Of a DNA stretch of 42,711 bases, positions 33,236-41,727 are shown in pieces. The stretch is from Planococcus koreensis (GTDB lineage Bacteria > Bacillota > Bacilli > Bacillales_A > Planococcaceae), in assembly GCF_004761975.1 (NCBI RefSeq), contig NZ_RQII01000027.1, positions 1-42,711 of the forward strand, given 5' to 3'. Within the stretch, counting starts at the first letter, position 1; each line of letters begins with the position of its first letter. The notes under the pieces are model-generated. The model saw nothing but the letters and a program-made list of their open reading frames with translations, ran no database searches and was not told the origin of the DNA. The translations under genes were made by a program, and so were the position numbers.

Positions 33236-33640
33236 TTAGTCATTCAGAATTTCAAGAAGCTCGGTCCGGTGGCTCTTATTTTCAACTCGCAATACGCCAC
33301 TTTCGGCTGGCCACTTCAAAAATACATTCAGTCCTGGGTGATTCCAAGCATAAAAATTATCAGACATGCCATTCTCATAATAAACCGCGATCTTGTAATC
33401 CTCGCGCCGGCTCATTTCGTAATGGACATTCGTTTCACGATTCGCCCGGTTGAGAAACTTCGTCACTTTCTTGAGCGTGGCTTCGTCAGTAATGATTTTT
33501 GCTTCGCCGTATTCATCGGTGCTGCTGTCATAAGTTTGTACTTTGATGTTTTCGATATTGGAAAACCCATTTGATAAAAAGGCATACCCGCTAAGCACCA
33601 CCACCGCTATGCCAATCAGTGCTATCAGCCATTTCTTCAT
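33236..33640 (-). CDS. Hypothetical membrane-anchored protein
   Basis: The 134-residue protein has one N-terminal membrane segment (about 4-24) and an external domain of mixed strands and charged residues (KVTKFLNRANRE, YKIAVYYENG). I do not recognise a family. AAGGAG lies 8 nt before ATG 33640, and the start overlaps the end of the upstream membrane-protein gene by 4 bp, so both are one transcript. Short secreted proteins of this kind are common in Bacillaceae and mostly unstudied. Confidence 0.6.
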   Translation of the reverse strand: MKKWLIALIGIAVVVLSGYAFLSNGFSNIENIKVQTYDSSTDEYGEAKIITDEATLKKVTKFLNRANRETNVHYEMSRREDYKIAVYYENGMSDNFYAWNHPGLNVFLKWPAESGVLRVENKSHRTELLEILND

Positions 33641-33987
33641 GGACGCATCTCCTTTTTCATCAAAATTGGCTTTGAAAAGCTTCTTACCAGCAATTGTCCC
33701 AAAAAGAAAACGACTGCTAAAAATAGGACGGCACCATCTCTGCCTACCGGCTTAAACCAACCGTCATCCGGAATAAAATACATAGCCAGAATGAATGAAA
33801 AGGAGCCTGCAATAATGTTAACCAAGAATATATAAGAGATTTTAATGTAACTGGATAAAATCCCTGTTGCGACAATAAACAGCACAGTACCTACCAATAA
33901 GAAGGGTGCATCTTCGCCTTTCACGTGTTGGCCAAATTCATAAAGATGAAAGAAGAATGCTGCAGGCAGCAAGACAAAATCAGCCAT
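33637..33987 (-). CDS. Small integral membrane protein, start uncertain
   Basis: The protein of about 116-121 residues has three or four predicted membrane segments (VLLPAAFFF, PFLLVGTVLFIVA, ISYIFLVNIIAGSFSFILA, AVLFLAVVFFLGQLL). The family is unknown. The start is unclear: TTG 34002 is only 1 nt after GGAGG, and ATG 33987 is 16 nt after it. The best-spaced ATG (5 nt) opens a different frame of 25 codons. ATG 33987 is given for want of better. It overlaps the next gene by 4 bp. Confidence 0.55.
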   Translation of the reverse strand: MADFVLLPAAFFFHLYEFGQHVKGEDAPFLLVGTVLFIVATGILSSYIKISYIFLVNIIAGSFSFILAMYFIPDDGWFKPVGRDGAVLFLAVVFFLGQLLVRSFSKPILMKKEMRP

Positions 33988-34154
33988 AATATTTTCATGC
34001 AAACCTCCGTGGATTAGAATAGGATTTTTAATGATTGAGGGTTAGTTAAATAAGCTCTATTAAAATTTAACATAAATATCCAAATGGCGGTTATATATTT
34101 TGGGGTGATTGAACTTTATTTTAAGAGAAAGATTTCAGTGCTGCTCATATACAT

Positions 34155-34198
34155 AAAAGATCCGCTCTTCGAAAAATCGAAGGGCGGATCTTTGTTTT
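34155..34198 (-). terminator. Terminator of the metallophosphoesterase gene
   Basis: AAAGATCCGC-CTTCGA and its near-perfect complement form a ~17-bp stem, with T on the minus-strand exit. It lies 4 bp beyond the stop at 34203. Confidence 0.85.
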
Positions 34199-34202
34199 AT
34201 TT

Positions 34203-35057
34203 CTATAACTGTTTGGCGCTTGCCGATACTTGCTTCAAAATCGGGATCACATGATTCGTGCCTGCCGCTTCGACGGCCGATTCGCGCTTCAGCTCGAAAT
34301 GGCTGATGGCGTTGCCGATCGTTACGGCGCGTTTATTGAGCTCGGGATCGTGCAGATCGATAAAGTCGATGGTGATCGAGTCCTCCGAGATTTCGATGAG
34401 GCGCATGGCCTGTTCATCGAGTATAGCGGCGATCTGCAGGAAATGCCATTGCTCGCGTGCGGCGGTGGAGTTGACGTGGTTATGGCCATTGACGTAGAGG
34501 CCGCTGCCGGCTTTTTTGCTCAGGATGTCCCAGACGGGGATATTCGGCGGGATGCTGCGCTTGTCGCGCGTGGAATTTGCCGTTGTGCCGTGGACGGGAT
34601 GGTGGCCAAAGACGATGAGCGGCTTGTCGCTGGAATTGGCAACCGTGGTTTCGAGCCATTCGAGCTGCTCGGCATCGAGAGTGCCGCCCCAGTCGGTGAA
34701 ATCCTGTTCTCTTGCCGTGTCGAGGAATGCCAATGCAGCAGTGTCTGTTTCAATGAGCTGAAAACGCGGCTGTCCGGTCGCTGCCAACACTTCGCGGCGC
34801 GGCATAGCATAGGCGTCGTGGTTGCCAAGGACCTGGATGAACGGTTTTTGGTGGCCATTGATGATGGCGTAGACTTCCTCGAACTCATTGCGCCAGCCGA
34901 AATTCGTCAAGTCGCCAATGGATACGTACAGATCAGCCGGTACCGAAAAGAATTGTTCCAGGAAACGCGCGTAAAACACATCGCGGTCTTCTGCGATATG
35001 GGCAGAGCCCTCTTCAAGCGCTGGATAATGCAAATCTCCCATGACGGCAATCCTCAT
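34203..35057 (-). CDS. Calcineurin-like metallophosphoesterase
   Basis: The 284-residue protein has the five metal-binding blocks: GDLH (Asp8, His10), GDLTN, GNHD, GHHP and GHNH, in order. Two metal ions would hydrolyse a phosphomonoester or diester; the substrate is not evident. No signal peptide, so cytoplasmic. The frame starts at 35069, but that ATG abuts its GAGAGGGG; GGAG lies 6 nt before ATG 35057, giving MRIAVMGDLH, the usual N terminus. Single-gene transcript, divergent from the DUF4181 genes. Confidence 0.88.
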   Translation of the reverse strand: MRIAVMGDLHYPALEEGSAHIAEDRDVFYARFLEQFFSVPADLYVSIGDLTNFGWRNEFEEVYAIINGHQKPFIQVLGNHDAYAMPRREVLAATGQPRFQLIETDTAALAFLDTAREQDFTDWGGTLDAEQLEWLETTVANSSDKPLIVFGHHPVHGTTANSTRDKRSIPPNIPVWDILSKKAGSGLYVNGHNHVNSTAAREQWHFLQIAAILDEQAMRLIEISEDSITIDFIDLHDPELNKRAVTIGNAISHFELKRESAVEAAGTNHVIPILKQVSASAKQL

Positions 35058-35275
35058 ATTCGTCTCCATCCCCTCTCACTGGTTTCTATGTCCAGTATGG
35101 CAGGTGATTGCTGAGGGGCTGTAAAGGGAGCGTAAATGTTTGTAAAGTTTACGTGTCAGAATATTCCAGAATTAATGGAACTATTCTCCAAGTTGTCCGT
35201 ATAATAAAGAAGAGATAGATAGGGCAGAACTGAAGCCAGCCCATTATTTTTTACTTCAGGAAAGAGGTGGAGGGG

Positions 35276-35635
35276 ATGGAGTTTCTTTGGCTCATCTTGT
35301 TCCTTGCAGGAATCATTGGAATATCTTTTGTGTTTGACCGGTTGATCAAAAAATGGTTTGCGATTGATGAAGAAGTACTCGAAAGTGCGTCTGCAAAGAA
35401 AATAGAAAGTTGGACAAGGTGGACAACGGTGATCGCTTTGCTCTGTCTTTTTCCGCTTGTGGCTCAAGACTTCGATGCTTATATTTTTTGGCTGCTTATG
35501 CTTCTTACGACAATTACAGCAGTCGAAGCGTTTTTTGAATGGAAGCTGTTAAAAGGGTCGAGAAAATACCAAATGACGCTCGTTTCCTATGTTTTTGGCA
35601 TGCTGCTGATCATAACTATGTTCAGTTTCCGATGA
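35276..35635 (+). CDS. DUF4181-like membrane protein, copy 1 of 3
   Basis: The 119-residue protein has three to four membrane segments. KKWFAIDEEVLES and the C-terminal FEWKLLKGSRKYQMTLVSY motif are shared closely with the next gene and in degenerate form with the third. I recall this as DUF4181, of unknown function. ATG 35276 has AGAGG 8 nt upstream; the in-frame GTG at 35267 is less likely. Confidence 0.75.
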   Translation: MEFLWLILFLAGIIGISFVFDRLIKKWFAIDEEVLESASAKKIESWTRWTTVIALLCLFPLVAQDFDAYIFWLLMLLTTITAVEAFFEWKLLKGSRKYQMTLVSYVFGMLLIITMFSFR

Positions 35636-35733
35636 AAAGTCATTCGAAGAATCGGATTTTTTCGAATCTGCTGTTCAATAAGAAGGACGACATGTGAGTA
35701 AAGTGAAACTATCGTTAAGGAAAGAGGGGCGGA

Positions 35734-36096
35734 ATGGGATTTTTAAGTTATTTTTTATGGTTCAACGCAGCTATGCTTTTGTTGTTTATTTTAGAAGGCT
35801 TGAATCGCAAATGGTTTGCGATTGATGAAGGGGTGCTGCAAAGTGTACCTGCAGAAAAAATCGCGCGCGGCAGCAAATGGGCAATGTCTGTCGGCTTGCT
35901 AATGCTTTTCCCTGTTATGCTTCTGCAAGGCGCAGGCGCTTTTTTTATTGGATTGATGGGGATATTTACAGCTGTTGCTGGTGTGAAAGTATATTTTGAA
36001 TGGAAATTGTTGAAAGGATCGAAAAAATATCAAATGACTCTCGTAACGTATGGGTTGGCCATGCTCTTTCTCTTTGGCGTAATGGGTTTTAATTAG
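35734..36096 (+). CDS. DUF4181-like membrane protein, copy 2 of 3
   Basis: The 120-residue membrane protein shares RKWFAIDEGVLQS and YFEWKLLKGSKKYQMTLVTYG with copy 1, so it is a recent tandem duplicate. GAGGGG lies 4 nt before ATG 35734, a short spacing. There is ~98 bp between copies 1 and 2 and 36 bp to copy 3, with no terminator seen, so the three probably form one transcript. Confidence 0.75.
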   Translation: MGFLSYFLWFNAAMLLLFILEGLNRKWFAIDEGVLQSVPAEKIARGSKWAMSVGLLMLFPVMLLQGAGAFFIGLMGIFTAVAGVKVYFEWKLLKGSKKYQMTLVTYGLAMLFLFGVMGFN

Positions 36097-36132
36097 TGAA
36101 GTGAAGATATAGGAAAGAGGAGGGGGATTGGG

Positions 36133-36510
36133 ATGGGACTTGGCGCATTTTTACTCTTTTTAGTTGGGGGTGCAGCCGTTTTTCTTGGGCTTGAATTTGT
36201 TTTGAGAAAATGGCTGAAGGTCGAAAAAGTGAAGTTGTCTGAAACAGAGGGGAAAAAGATTGAACGCTGGGGAAGAGGCCTTATCTTGGTAGTCGGCTTA
36301 TGTTTTCTGCCATTTGCATTAAGTGGAAGCCCTTGGCGCATGCTGTGGTTTTGGATTGTTTATTGGGTCGTCTTCAGTTTTTTTCAAGCATTTTTACAAT
36401 GGAAATACGCCAAAGAATCAAGGGAATACATCCTGACATTGGTCTTTTTGCCTTTCTTCATTATATTTTTATTGCTAATCACGTTTTGGAGTGAAAACTC
36501 GCCAGGCTGA
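36133..36510 (+). CDS. DUF4181-like membrane protein, copy 3 of 3 (divergent)
   Basis: The 125-residue membrane protein keeps the frame of the family (LRKWLKVEK, KKIERWGRG, FLQWKYAKESREYILTLVF) but has drifted: FEWKLLKGS is now LQWKYAKES. It starts at ATG 36133 after a GAGGAGGGGG stretch. It closes the tandem set; function unknown. Confidence 0.65.
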   Translation: MGLGAFLLFLVGGAAVFLGLEFVLRKWLKVEKVKLSETEGKKIERWGRGLILVVGLCFLPFALSGSPWRMLWFWIVYWVVFSFFQAFLQWKYAKESREYILTLVFLPFFIIFLLLITFWSENSPG

Positions 36511-36587
36511 TGCCAGAAACTGCCAAGTACATCACGCTGTCAGTCTTCTCAATTGTTCCTTTATAATAGCGAAAAGGGGGAATCGGC

Positions 36588-37265
36588 ATGGAACAACAAT
36601 GGCAAAACGCGGCTAAAGCGCTGGAACTCATCACGGTAACGGAAAACCCCGATAACGAGCCGGTCACAATCGAAGGGGCGGTGGATGGATTCCGCTGCAT
36701 CGGCGTCGGCACGGATGCCGCGGTGTTCCAATCGCTGTCTGCTCCCGGCTATGCATTCAAAATCTACGCAGAAGGCAAGAAAGACAAGCTCGAAGCGGAG
36801 GCGGAAGTTTATAGCAGGCTCGGCTCGTCGCCTAATTTCTCGGAATGCTATGGCGCGACGGATCGCCTATTGGTTCTGAAGTTTGAGGAAGGGCTGACGC
36901 TGTTCGATTGCCTGCTGCAGGGCGTCCGCGTACCGGAACAGGTAATCAAGGATGTTGAAAACGCCAGGGCGTATGTGCGGGAAAAAGGGCTGAATCCGCG
37001 GGATATCCACTTGAAGAACATTCTTTTGCAGGATGGCCGCGCCAAACTGCTCGATGTATCGGAATACATCAAGCCCGGCAACGATTTCCGCTGGGAGCAT
37101 CTTTACAAAGCGTACCGCGAATATTACTCGCTCATCGATGGCAAACCGATGCCGTTCTGGCTGCTCGATACGATCCGCAAATGGTACCATCATTGGACCA
37201 AAATCGCGCCGTCGTTCGACGAGTTTATGCGCATCGTCTCCAAGCAGGTCAATTACCGCAAATAA
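36588..37265 (+). CDS. Protein kinase-like protein (YrzF-like)
   Basis: The 225-residue protein has a small kinase-like fold. Lys58 in AFKIYAEG would anchor ATP, NPRDIHLKNIL gives catalytic Asp139 and Asn144, and DVSEY (Asp156) stands for DFG. Spacing is short, as in RIO/Kdo-kinase-like bacterial enzymes such as YrzF of B. subtilis. Whether it phosphorylates protein or a small molecule is unknown. AGGGGG lies 7 nt before ATG 36588. Single gene followed by a hairpin. Confidence 0.75.
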   Translation: MEQQWQNAAKALELITVTENPDNEPVTIEGAVDGFRCIGVGTDAAVFQSLSAPGYAFKIYAEGKKDKLEAEAEVYSRLGSSPNFSECYGATDRLLVLKFEEGLTLFDCLLQGVRVPEQVIKDVENARAYVREKGLNPRDIHLKNILLQDGRAKLLDVSEYIKPGNDFRWEHLYKAYREYYSLIDGKPMPFWLLDTIRKWYHHWTKIAPSFDEFMRIVSKQVNYRK

Positions 37266-37276
37266 AAACGCCAATA

Positions 37277-37315
37277 AAAACGGATCCTGCGAAGGCGGCA
37301 GGTCCGTTTTTTGCG
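37277..37315 (+). terminator. Terminator after the kinase-like gene
   Basis: AACGGATCCTGC pairs with GGCAGGTCCGTT with one mismatch, followed by T. Confidence 0.75.
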
Positions 37316-37398
37316 TTGTTGAGAAAAGGCGGCATGCAGGAAGTTATGCGTCTTGTGGCGAACAATAATCCAAAGAAGTATAAAAAAGGAGGCATTTT

Positions 37399-37818
37399 AT
37401 GTTTGCAGAAGTCAGCGATGTGTTCAAAAATTACAAGGATGCGGTATATGAAAAAGACGTCGAGAAGTTCCTCGCCCCCTATGCGCCGGATGTCCAGCTC
37501 TACGATTGCTGGAACAGCTGGGAGTATAATGGCATTGAAGAATGGAAGGCTGCCGTAACGGAATGGTTCATCGGCCTGGAAGAAGGCATGTGGCTGCGGA
37601 CGGAATTGTCTGGTGAATCCAGCAAGGAAAACACAGACCTTGCGCATGTACAGGGCAATATGAGTTTTGCGGCAGTCGACGGGGAAGGCAAGGAACTGCG
37701 GAAGATGGTCAACCGCTTTACGTTCTTGCTGGAAAAAGTGGATGGGTCTTGGCAGATTACACACGAACATTCCTCGCTGCCGATCAGCACAGAAGACAGT
37801 AAAGCGATTTTTGGATGA
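37399..37818 (+). CDS. NTF2-like/SnoaL-type protein
   Basis: The 139-residue protein has the NTF2-like cone-fold pattern: an N-terminal helix (VFKNYKDAVYEKDVEKFLAPYAPDVQLYD), a tryptophan-rich GIEEWKAAVTEWF helix and C-terminal strands ending WQITHEHSSLP, as in DUF4440/SnoaL ketosteroid-isomerase-like proteins. Ligand or reaction unknown. AAGGAGG lies 6 nt before ATG 37399. Confidence 0.8.
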   Translation: MFAEVSDVFKNYKDAVYEKDVEKFLAPYAPDVQLYDCWNSWEYNGIEEWKAAVTEWFIGLEEGMWLRTELSGESSKENTDLAHVQGNMSFAAVDGEGKELRKMVNRFTFLLEKVDGSWQITHEHSSLPISTEDSKAIFG

Positions 37819-37846
37819 ACGCAGTTCTGGATTGCACAAACAATAG

Positions 37847-37890
37847 AAAACGCCTTTGACCCGTCGGAATTCGGGCCAAGGCGTTTTTTT
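37847..37890. terminator. Bidirectional terminator between converging genes
   Basis: AAAACGCCTT and AAGGCGTTTT, with further internal pairing, flank a long loop; T follows on the + side and A precedes on the left. Confidence 0.8.
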
Positions 37891-38522
37891 CATTGAGCGT
37901 TCTCCCGGTTTTCATCCGGTTGAAGCAACTGCCGATTGCCAAACAGCACCAATACCGGACCAAGGATTGGAATCCAGGCTAATGCTTTATTATGTGCATC
38001 CGGATAAAAACGGTAGACGGTATAGACGGACAAGCCCCACAGTACAAACCAGTCCACGCTCATGACCGATACCAGGCTGGAGGCGAAAAAGGCTTCGCGG
38101 TAAGCTGCCAGTGAAAATCCCTGGAGCAGCGTCAAGAGATTGCTGGCCCAAAGCACGATCAATGCACCGAGCCAGATGCGCGAAGACAGAAAACGTACGA
38201 GCCATTTAGGCGTCCGCAGCTTTTTTTGCGGCGGCTTTGCGCCGAATGCAAAATACGGCAGCAACGCGAAAGCACCGATGACGAACGAGGCGATCGCTGC
38301 GGGCCATGCGGGCCAGCGCTGGCGGTCATTGAGCAGGAGCAGCGTCAAAAAAACGGCTGGAAACAAGCCAAGCGAGTTGAAAACAGCCAGGACGAGCGGA
38401 TCGATGCCTCCCAATTGCCCGCTGAAGATTTGCGTAAGGATGGGGTCGCTGTCGCCGCCGGGAGCAAGAAATACGGCATAGCCGATCAACGCGAGCCAAA
38501 TTGCAAAGAAAATCACGGTCAT
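37890..38522 (-). CDS. Multi-pass membrane protein of unknown function
   Basis: The ~210-residue protein has five or six membrane segments: the N-terminal IFFAIWLALIGYAVFLA, then LVLAVFNSLGLFPAVFLTLLLL, the AAIASFVIGAFALLPYFAFG region, IWLGALIVLWASNLL, and VDWFVLWGLSVYTVYRF with a Trp/Pro-rich end. Starts are ambiguous: ATG 38522 is 2 nt after AGAGG, while GTG 38516 is spaced 8 nt. I recall similar proteins in cyanobacteria and plants but cannot name a function. Confidence 0.65.
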   Translation of the reverse strand: MTVIFFAIWLALIGYAVFLAPGGDSDPILTQIFSGQLGGIDPLVLAVFNSLGLFPAVFLTLLLLNDRQRWPAWPAAIASFVIGAFALLPYFAFGAKPPQKKLRTPKWLVRFLSSRIWLGALIVLWASNLLTLLQGFSLAAYREAFFASSLVSVMSVDWFVLWGLSVYTVYRFYPDAHNKALAWIPILGPVLVLFGNRQLLQPDENRENAQ

Positions 38523-38665
38523 CACCTCTTTTATTATTTATCATACAGGACCAGGGCTTAAGCCGCTACGCAGGGAAGGGGGAAATGGAAATCTGGGAAA
38601 TCGCTAGGAATTCGAGTGGGCGCTGTCGAAATAGATGGAAGGTGAAAAATAGAGGAGGAAGAAAA

Positions 38666-39055
38666 ATGAACGAGTTAACGAAGAAAAGGCTGAAAGCGAT
38701 GCTGATTGACATGGCCGTATCATCTGCGGTGTCGGCTGCATTGGAGCCGCTGGTGAAAAAGAAAGTGAAGACCGGCTTTGTCCCGAACGTCATCATGCCG
38801 TCAGTTGTGTTATGGGGCTTGGAAGCGGCTGAAATCGGGCTTGCCGGGCAGACGCTCGGCCAGAAGGCGATGGGCATCAAGATTGTCACAGCAGACGGCG
38901 GAAAACCGACAACAGCTCAGCTGCTGAAACGCGCGATGCACCGGGATTCCCTCAGCAGCATGAGTTATTTGAAGGACCGCAAAAGCTTTGAAGGGAATGG
39001 CGGAGCGGTGTTCCCGCATGACCGCTACGCAGGAACGCTCGTCAAAAAACTCTAG
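38666..39055 (+). CDS. RDD family membrane protein (short)
   Basis: The 129-residue protein shows RDD-family traits: RLKAMLIDMAV at the start, GQTLGQKAMGIKIVTADGGKPTTAQLLKRAMHRD in the middle and FPHDRYAGT at the end. It is shorter than usual and has weak membrane segments (about 13-25 and 40-58). RDD proteins are poorly understood; some are transport-related. GGAGG lies 7 nt before ATG 38666. The methyltransferase gene follows 17 bp later, probably co-transcribed. Confidence 0.75.
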   Translation: MNELTKKRLKAMLIDMAVSSAVSAALEPLVKKKVKTGFVPNVIMPSVVLWGLEAAEIGLAGQTLGQKAMGIKIVTADGGKPTTAQLLKRAMHRDSLSSMSYLKDRKSFEGNGGAVFPHDRYAGTLVKKL

Positions 39056-39072
39056 GCAAGGGGGGACGCGCC

Positions 39073-39795
39073 TTGAAACTGTACAAGGAATTGGCGGATT
39101 GGTGGCCGCTCATGTCACCGCATACGGAGTATGAGGAAGAGGCGTCGCTGTATCTGGACATTATTCGGCGCCATCATCCGGAAGTGAAAAAAGCGGTGGA
39201 ATTCGGATCCGGGGGCGGCAGCAATGCTTTTTACCTGAAGCAGCATTTCGCCATGACGCTGAGCGATTTGTCCGAAGATATGCTCGCAGTGAGCCGCAAG
39301 CTGAATCCGGAGCTGCCGCATCTGCAGGGCGATATGCGCACCATTGATGCGGGCACCGGTTTCGATTTGGTATTCATACACGACGCCATCATGTATTTCA
39401 CGGAAACTGCCGATTTGCTTGCGGTGATGGAAAATGCGAAAAAGCATCTCCATGAGGATGGCATACTGTTCATCATGGCCGACCAGTTCACGGAAACTTT
39501 CCAGCCCACGACGAACCACGGCGGCACGGACAGCGGGGACCGCGGCATGCGCTATTTGGAATGGACATTCGACAGCAATCCGCATGACCATGCGACCGAA
39601 ACGGAATACCTGTACATCCTGAAAGACAGCGGAGGCATTACGCGGGAACATGACAGTACGCGCTCGGGCTTGTTTTCCATGCCTGAATGGCGAACGCTGC
39701 TTAAGCAGGCAGGTTTTCAGGCGGAATTCGAACGCGTCGCGTATTCGTCCGAACCGGGGACTTATTTTGCGATTGTGGCGAAGCAGGCGGAGTAA
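39073..39795 (+). CDS. Class I SAM-dependent methyltransferase
   Basis: The 240-residue protein has motif I AVEFGSGGGSNAFYL near residue 41, the acidic LSDLSEDML second strand, GDMRTID and VFIHDAIMYF, all typical of Rossmann-fold SAM methyltransferases. The acceptor is unknown. TTG 39073 is the start, with AAGGGGGG 7 nt upstream and the family-like MKLYKELADWWPLMSP. It follows the RDD gene closely. Confidence 0.88.
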   Translation: MKLYKELADWWPLMSPHTEYEEEASLYLDIIRRHHPEVKKAVEFGSGGGSNAFYLKQHFAMTLSDLSEDMLAVSRKLNPELPHLQGDMRTIDAGTGFDLVFIHDAIMYFTETADLLAVMENAKKHLHEDGILFIMADQFTETFQPTTNHGGTDSGDRGMRYLEWTFDSNPHDHATETEYLYILKDSGGITREHDSTRSGLFSMPEWRTLLKQAGFQAEFERVAYSSEPGTYFAIVAKQAE

Positions 39796-39935
39796 ACAGT
39801 GGGTGGCTTCCTGTTCCTCAGACCAAAGCCTGAACTTGGCACGCTTATGAGCGAAATAGTAACAGCCTCCTTGTGTGGCAGATATACTGATATCAGGAGA
39901 ACGATTCAATCTACATAATTGAGGGGCTGTTGAAT

Positions 39936-40994
39936 ATGGAGAAATACCGCATTGACCAAAGCAAAGGCATGGAGTTCGGCATTTATACGCTGGGCGATCA
40001 TTTGCCGGATCCGCATACAGGAAACCGCATCACTGCGGGGGAACGAATCAAGGAAATCATCGAAATGGCGAAGCTCGCGGACCAGGCCGGCTTGGATTTC
40101 TTCAGCGTCGGCGAAAGCCATCAGGAATTTTTCGCGACGCAGGCGCATACCGTTGTGTTGAGCGCGATAGCGCAAGCAACGAAGAACATCAAGATAGGCA
40201 GTTCATCGACAATTATCAGTACGTCCGATCCGGTGCGGGTCTATGAGGATTTTTCAACAATCGATTTGATCTCGGAAGGACGGGCGGAAATCATTGCGGG
40301 GCGCGCTTCGCGCATCGGGCTTTTTGAACTGCTCGGCTATAACGTCCAGGATTACGAGGAATTATATGAAGAAAAATTCAAGCTCCTGCTCGAAATCAAC
40401 CGCCAGGAAAAACTCAATTGGAGCGGCAAATTCCGCGCATCGCTGCGCGACGCTGAAGTGATTCCGCGTCCGCATGACGGCTCTTTGCCGATCTGGCGCG
40501 CAGTCGGCGGCCATCCATCGAGCGCCAGAAAGGCCGGGCAGGCGGGCGTGCCGATGATGCTTGCGACACTTGGCGGACCGGCTGAAAGCTTCGGGCATTC
40601 GATTGATGTCTACCGCGAAGCTCTAGCCGAAAACGGCTTTGACCCAGCAGAGTTTCCGGTTGCGACGGCGGGATTTTTCAACGCCGCAGAAACGACCCAG
40701 CAGGCATTCGAAGAAAGTTATCCCCATGTGGATAAAGGCATGATGCGTACGAACGGCCGAGGTTTTCCGCAGCCTCATTTCATGCAAGGTGCGCATCCCC
40801 ATCATGTGATGAACATCGGCAGTCCGCAGCAGATCATCGAAAAGATTCTTTATCAGCACGAAGTGTTTGGCCACCAGCGTTATATCGCCCAAATGGATTT
40901 CGGCGGCGTACCGTTCGGACGGATCGAGCGCAACATCGAACTGATTGCGACCGAGATTCTGCCAGCCGTGAAAAAATACACTACGATAAAATAA
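39936..40994 (+). CDS. LLM class flavin-dependent oxidoreductase (luciferase-like)
   Basis: The 352-residue protein is a TIM-barrel luciferase-like monooxygenase: MEFGIYTLGDHLPDP, LADQAGLDFFSVGESHQ, IKIGSSSTIISTSDPVRVYEDFSTIDLIS, RAEIIAGRAS and WRAVGGHPSSARKAG are family segments. It would use FMNH2 (or F420-like cofactor in distant relatives) with O2 on an unknown substrate. GAGGGG lies 9 nt before ATG 39936; the TTG at 39930 is also in frame. Single gene. Confidence 0.9.
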   Translation: MEKYRIDQSKGMEFGIYTLGDHLPDPHTGNRITAGERIKEIIEMAKLADQAGLDFFSVGESHQEFFATQAHTVVLSAIAQATKNIKIGSSSTIISTSDPVRVYEDFSTIDLISEGRAEIIAGRASRIGLFELLGYNVQDYEELYEEKFKLLLEINRQEKLNWSGKFRASLRDAEVIPRPHDGSLPIWRAVGGHPSSARKAGQAGVPMMLATLGGPAESFGHSIDVYREALAENGFDPAEFPVATAGFFNAAETTQQAFEESYPHVDKGMMRTNGRGFPQPHFMQGAHPHHVMNIGSPQQIIEKILYQHEVFGHQRYIAQMDFGGVPFGRIERNIELIATEILPAVKKYTTIK

Positions 40995-41000
40995 AATATC

Positions 41001-41037
41001 AAAAACGGCTCATCCGCAGTGGATGAGCCGTTTTTTG
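41001..41037. terminator. Bidirectional terminator between LLM and molybdoenzyme genes
   Basis: AAAACGGCTCATCC pairs perfectly with GGATGAGCCGTTTT around GCAGT, flanked by A and T. Confidence 0.92.
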
Positions 41038-41040
41038 CAT

Positions 41041-41709
41041 TCAATCAAATTCTTTCTTTTCCCATTCATCATCCGGAATTTCCAAGTCTTCCCCTGAAAA
41101 ACGTTCTTCTTTGAAAGGATCGCCGTTCAAATGGAAGCCGTTCTGTTCCCAGAAGCCGGGATGGTTCTCATCGACAAATTCGATGCCGCGCACCCATTTG
41201 ACGCTTTTCCAGAAATACAGATGCGGCACGACAAAGCGCAGCGGGTAGCCGTGCTTAGCCGTCAACGGTTCACCGTCCAGTGAATGGGCGAGCAGCACAT
41301 CTTCACGGTCCAAATCGCTGAGCGCGACATTCGTCGTGTAATCGTAATCGCCGTGGAGCATGACGTACTGGCTATTCGGCGTGACGCCGAGCGCTTTCAT
41401 CAAGTCCTGGAACTTCACGCCGGTAAACGAATTATCAAAGCGCGACCAGCGTGTCACACAATGGATGTCGCGCTGTACCGTCGTCTGCGGCAATTCCATA
41501 ATGTCTTTATACGACAACGTCACTTCCTGCTCGACACGGCCATAGATTTTCAACGTCCAGTCGTCCATATTGTATTCCGGCACTTCGCCTTCATGCAAAA
41601 CGGGAAAGCGCTCGGTCAGCACTTGTCCGGGCGGCAAGCGGTCAGCAAGTGCGGGATCGGCCACCGGTACGCGGGTCCGTTTGATGCGGTCTGCTTTGTT
41701 CAATTTCAT
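41041..41709 (-). CDS. Molybdopterin-dependent oxidoreductase, sulfite oxidase/MsrP-like
   Basis: The 222-residue protein is a single molybdopterin domain of the sulfite oxidase family: WTLKIYGRVE, DIHCVTRWSRFD with Mo-binding Cys84, LAHSLDGEPLTAKHGYPLRFVVPHLYFWKSVKWV and GFWEQNGFH. There is no heme domain, dimerisation domain or Tat signal, so it is probably cytoplasmic. Family members oxidise sulfite or reduce methionine sulfoxide (MsrP/YedY). The frame reaches 41727, but GGAGG lies 9 nt before ATG 41709. A SAM-I riboswitch precedes it, so expression should rise when S-adenosylmethionine falls, favouring a role in sulfur/methionine metabolism. Confidence 0.88.
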   Translation of the reverse strand: MKLNKADRIKRTRVPVADPALADRLPPGQVLTERFPVLHEGEVPEYNMDDWTLKIYGRVEQEVTLSYKDIMELPQTTVQRDIHCVTRWSRFDNSFTGVKFQDLMKALGVTPNSQYVMLHGDYDYTTNVALSDLDREDVLLAHSLDGEPLTAKHGYPLRFVVPHLYFWKSVKWVRGIEFVDENHPGFWEQNGFHLNGDPFKEERFSGEDLEIPDDEWEKKEFD

Positions 41710-41727
41710 CCAATCACTCCTCCACAT

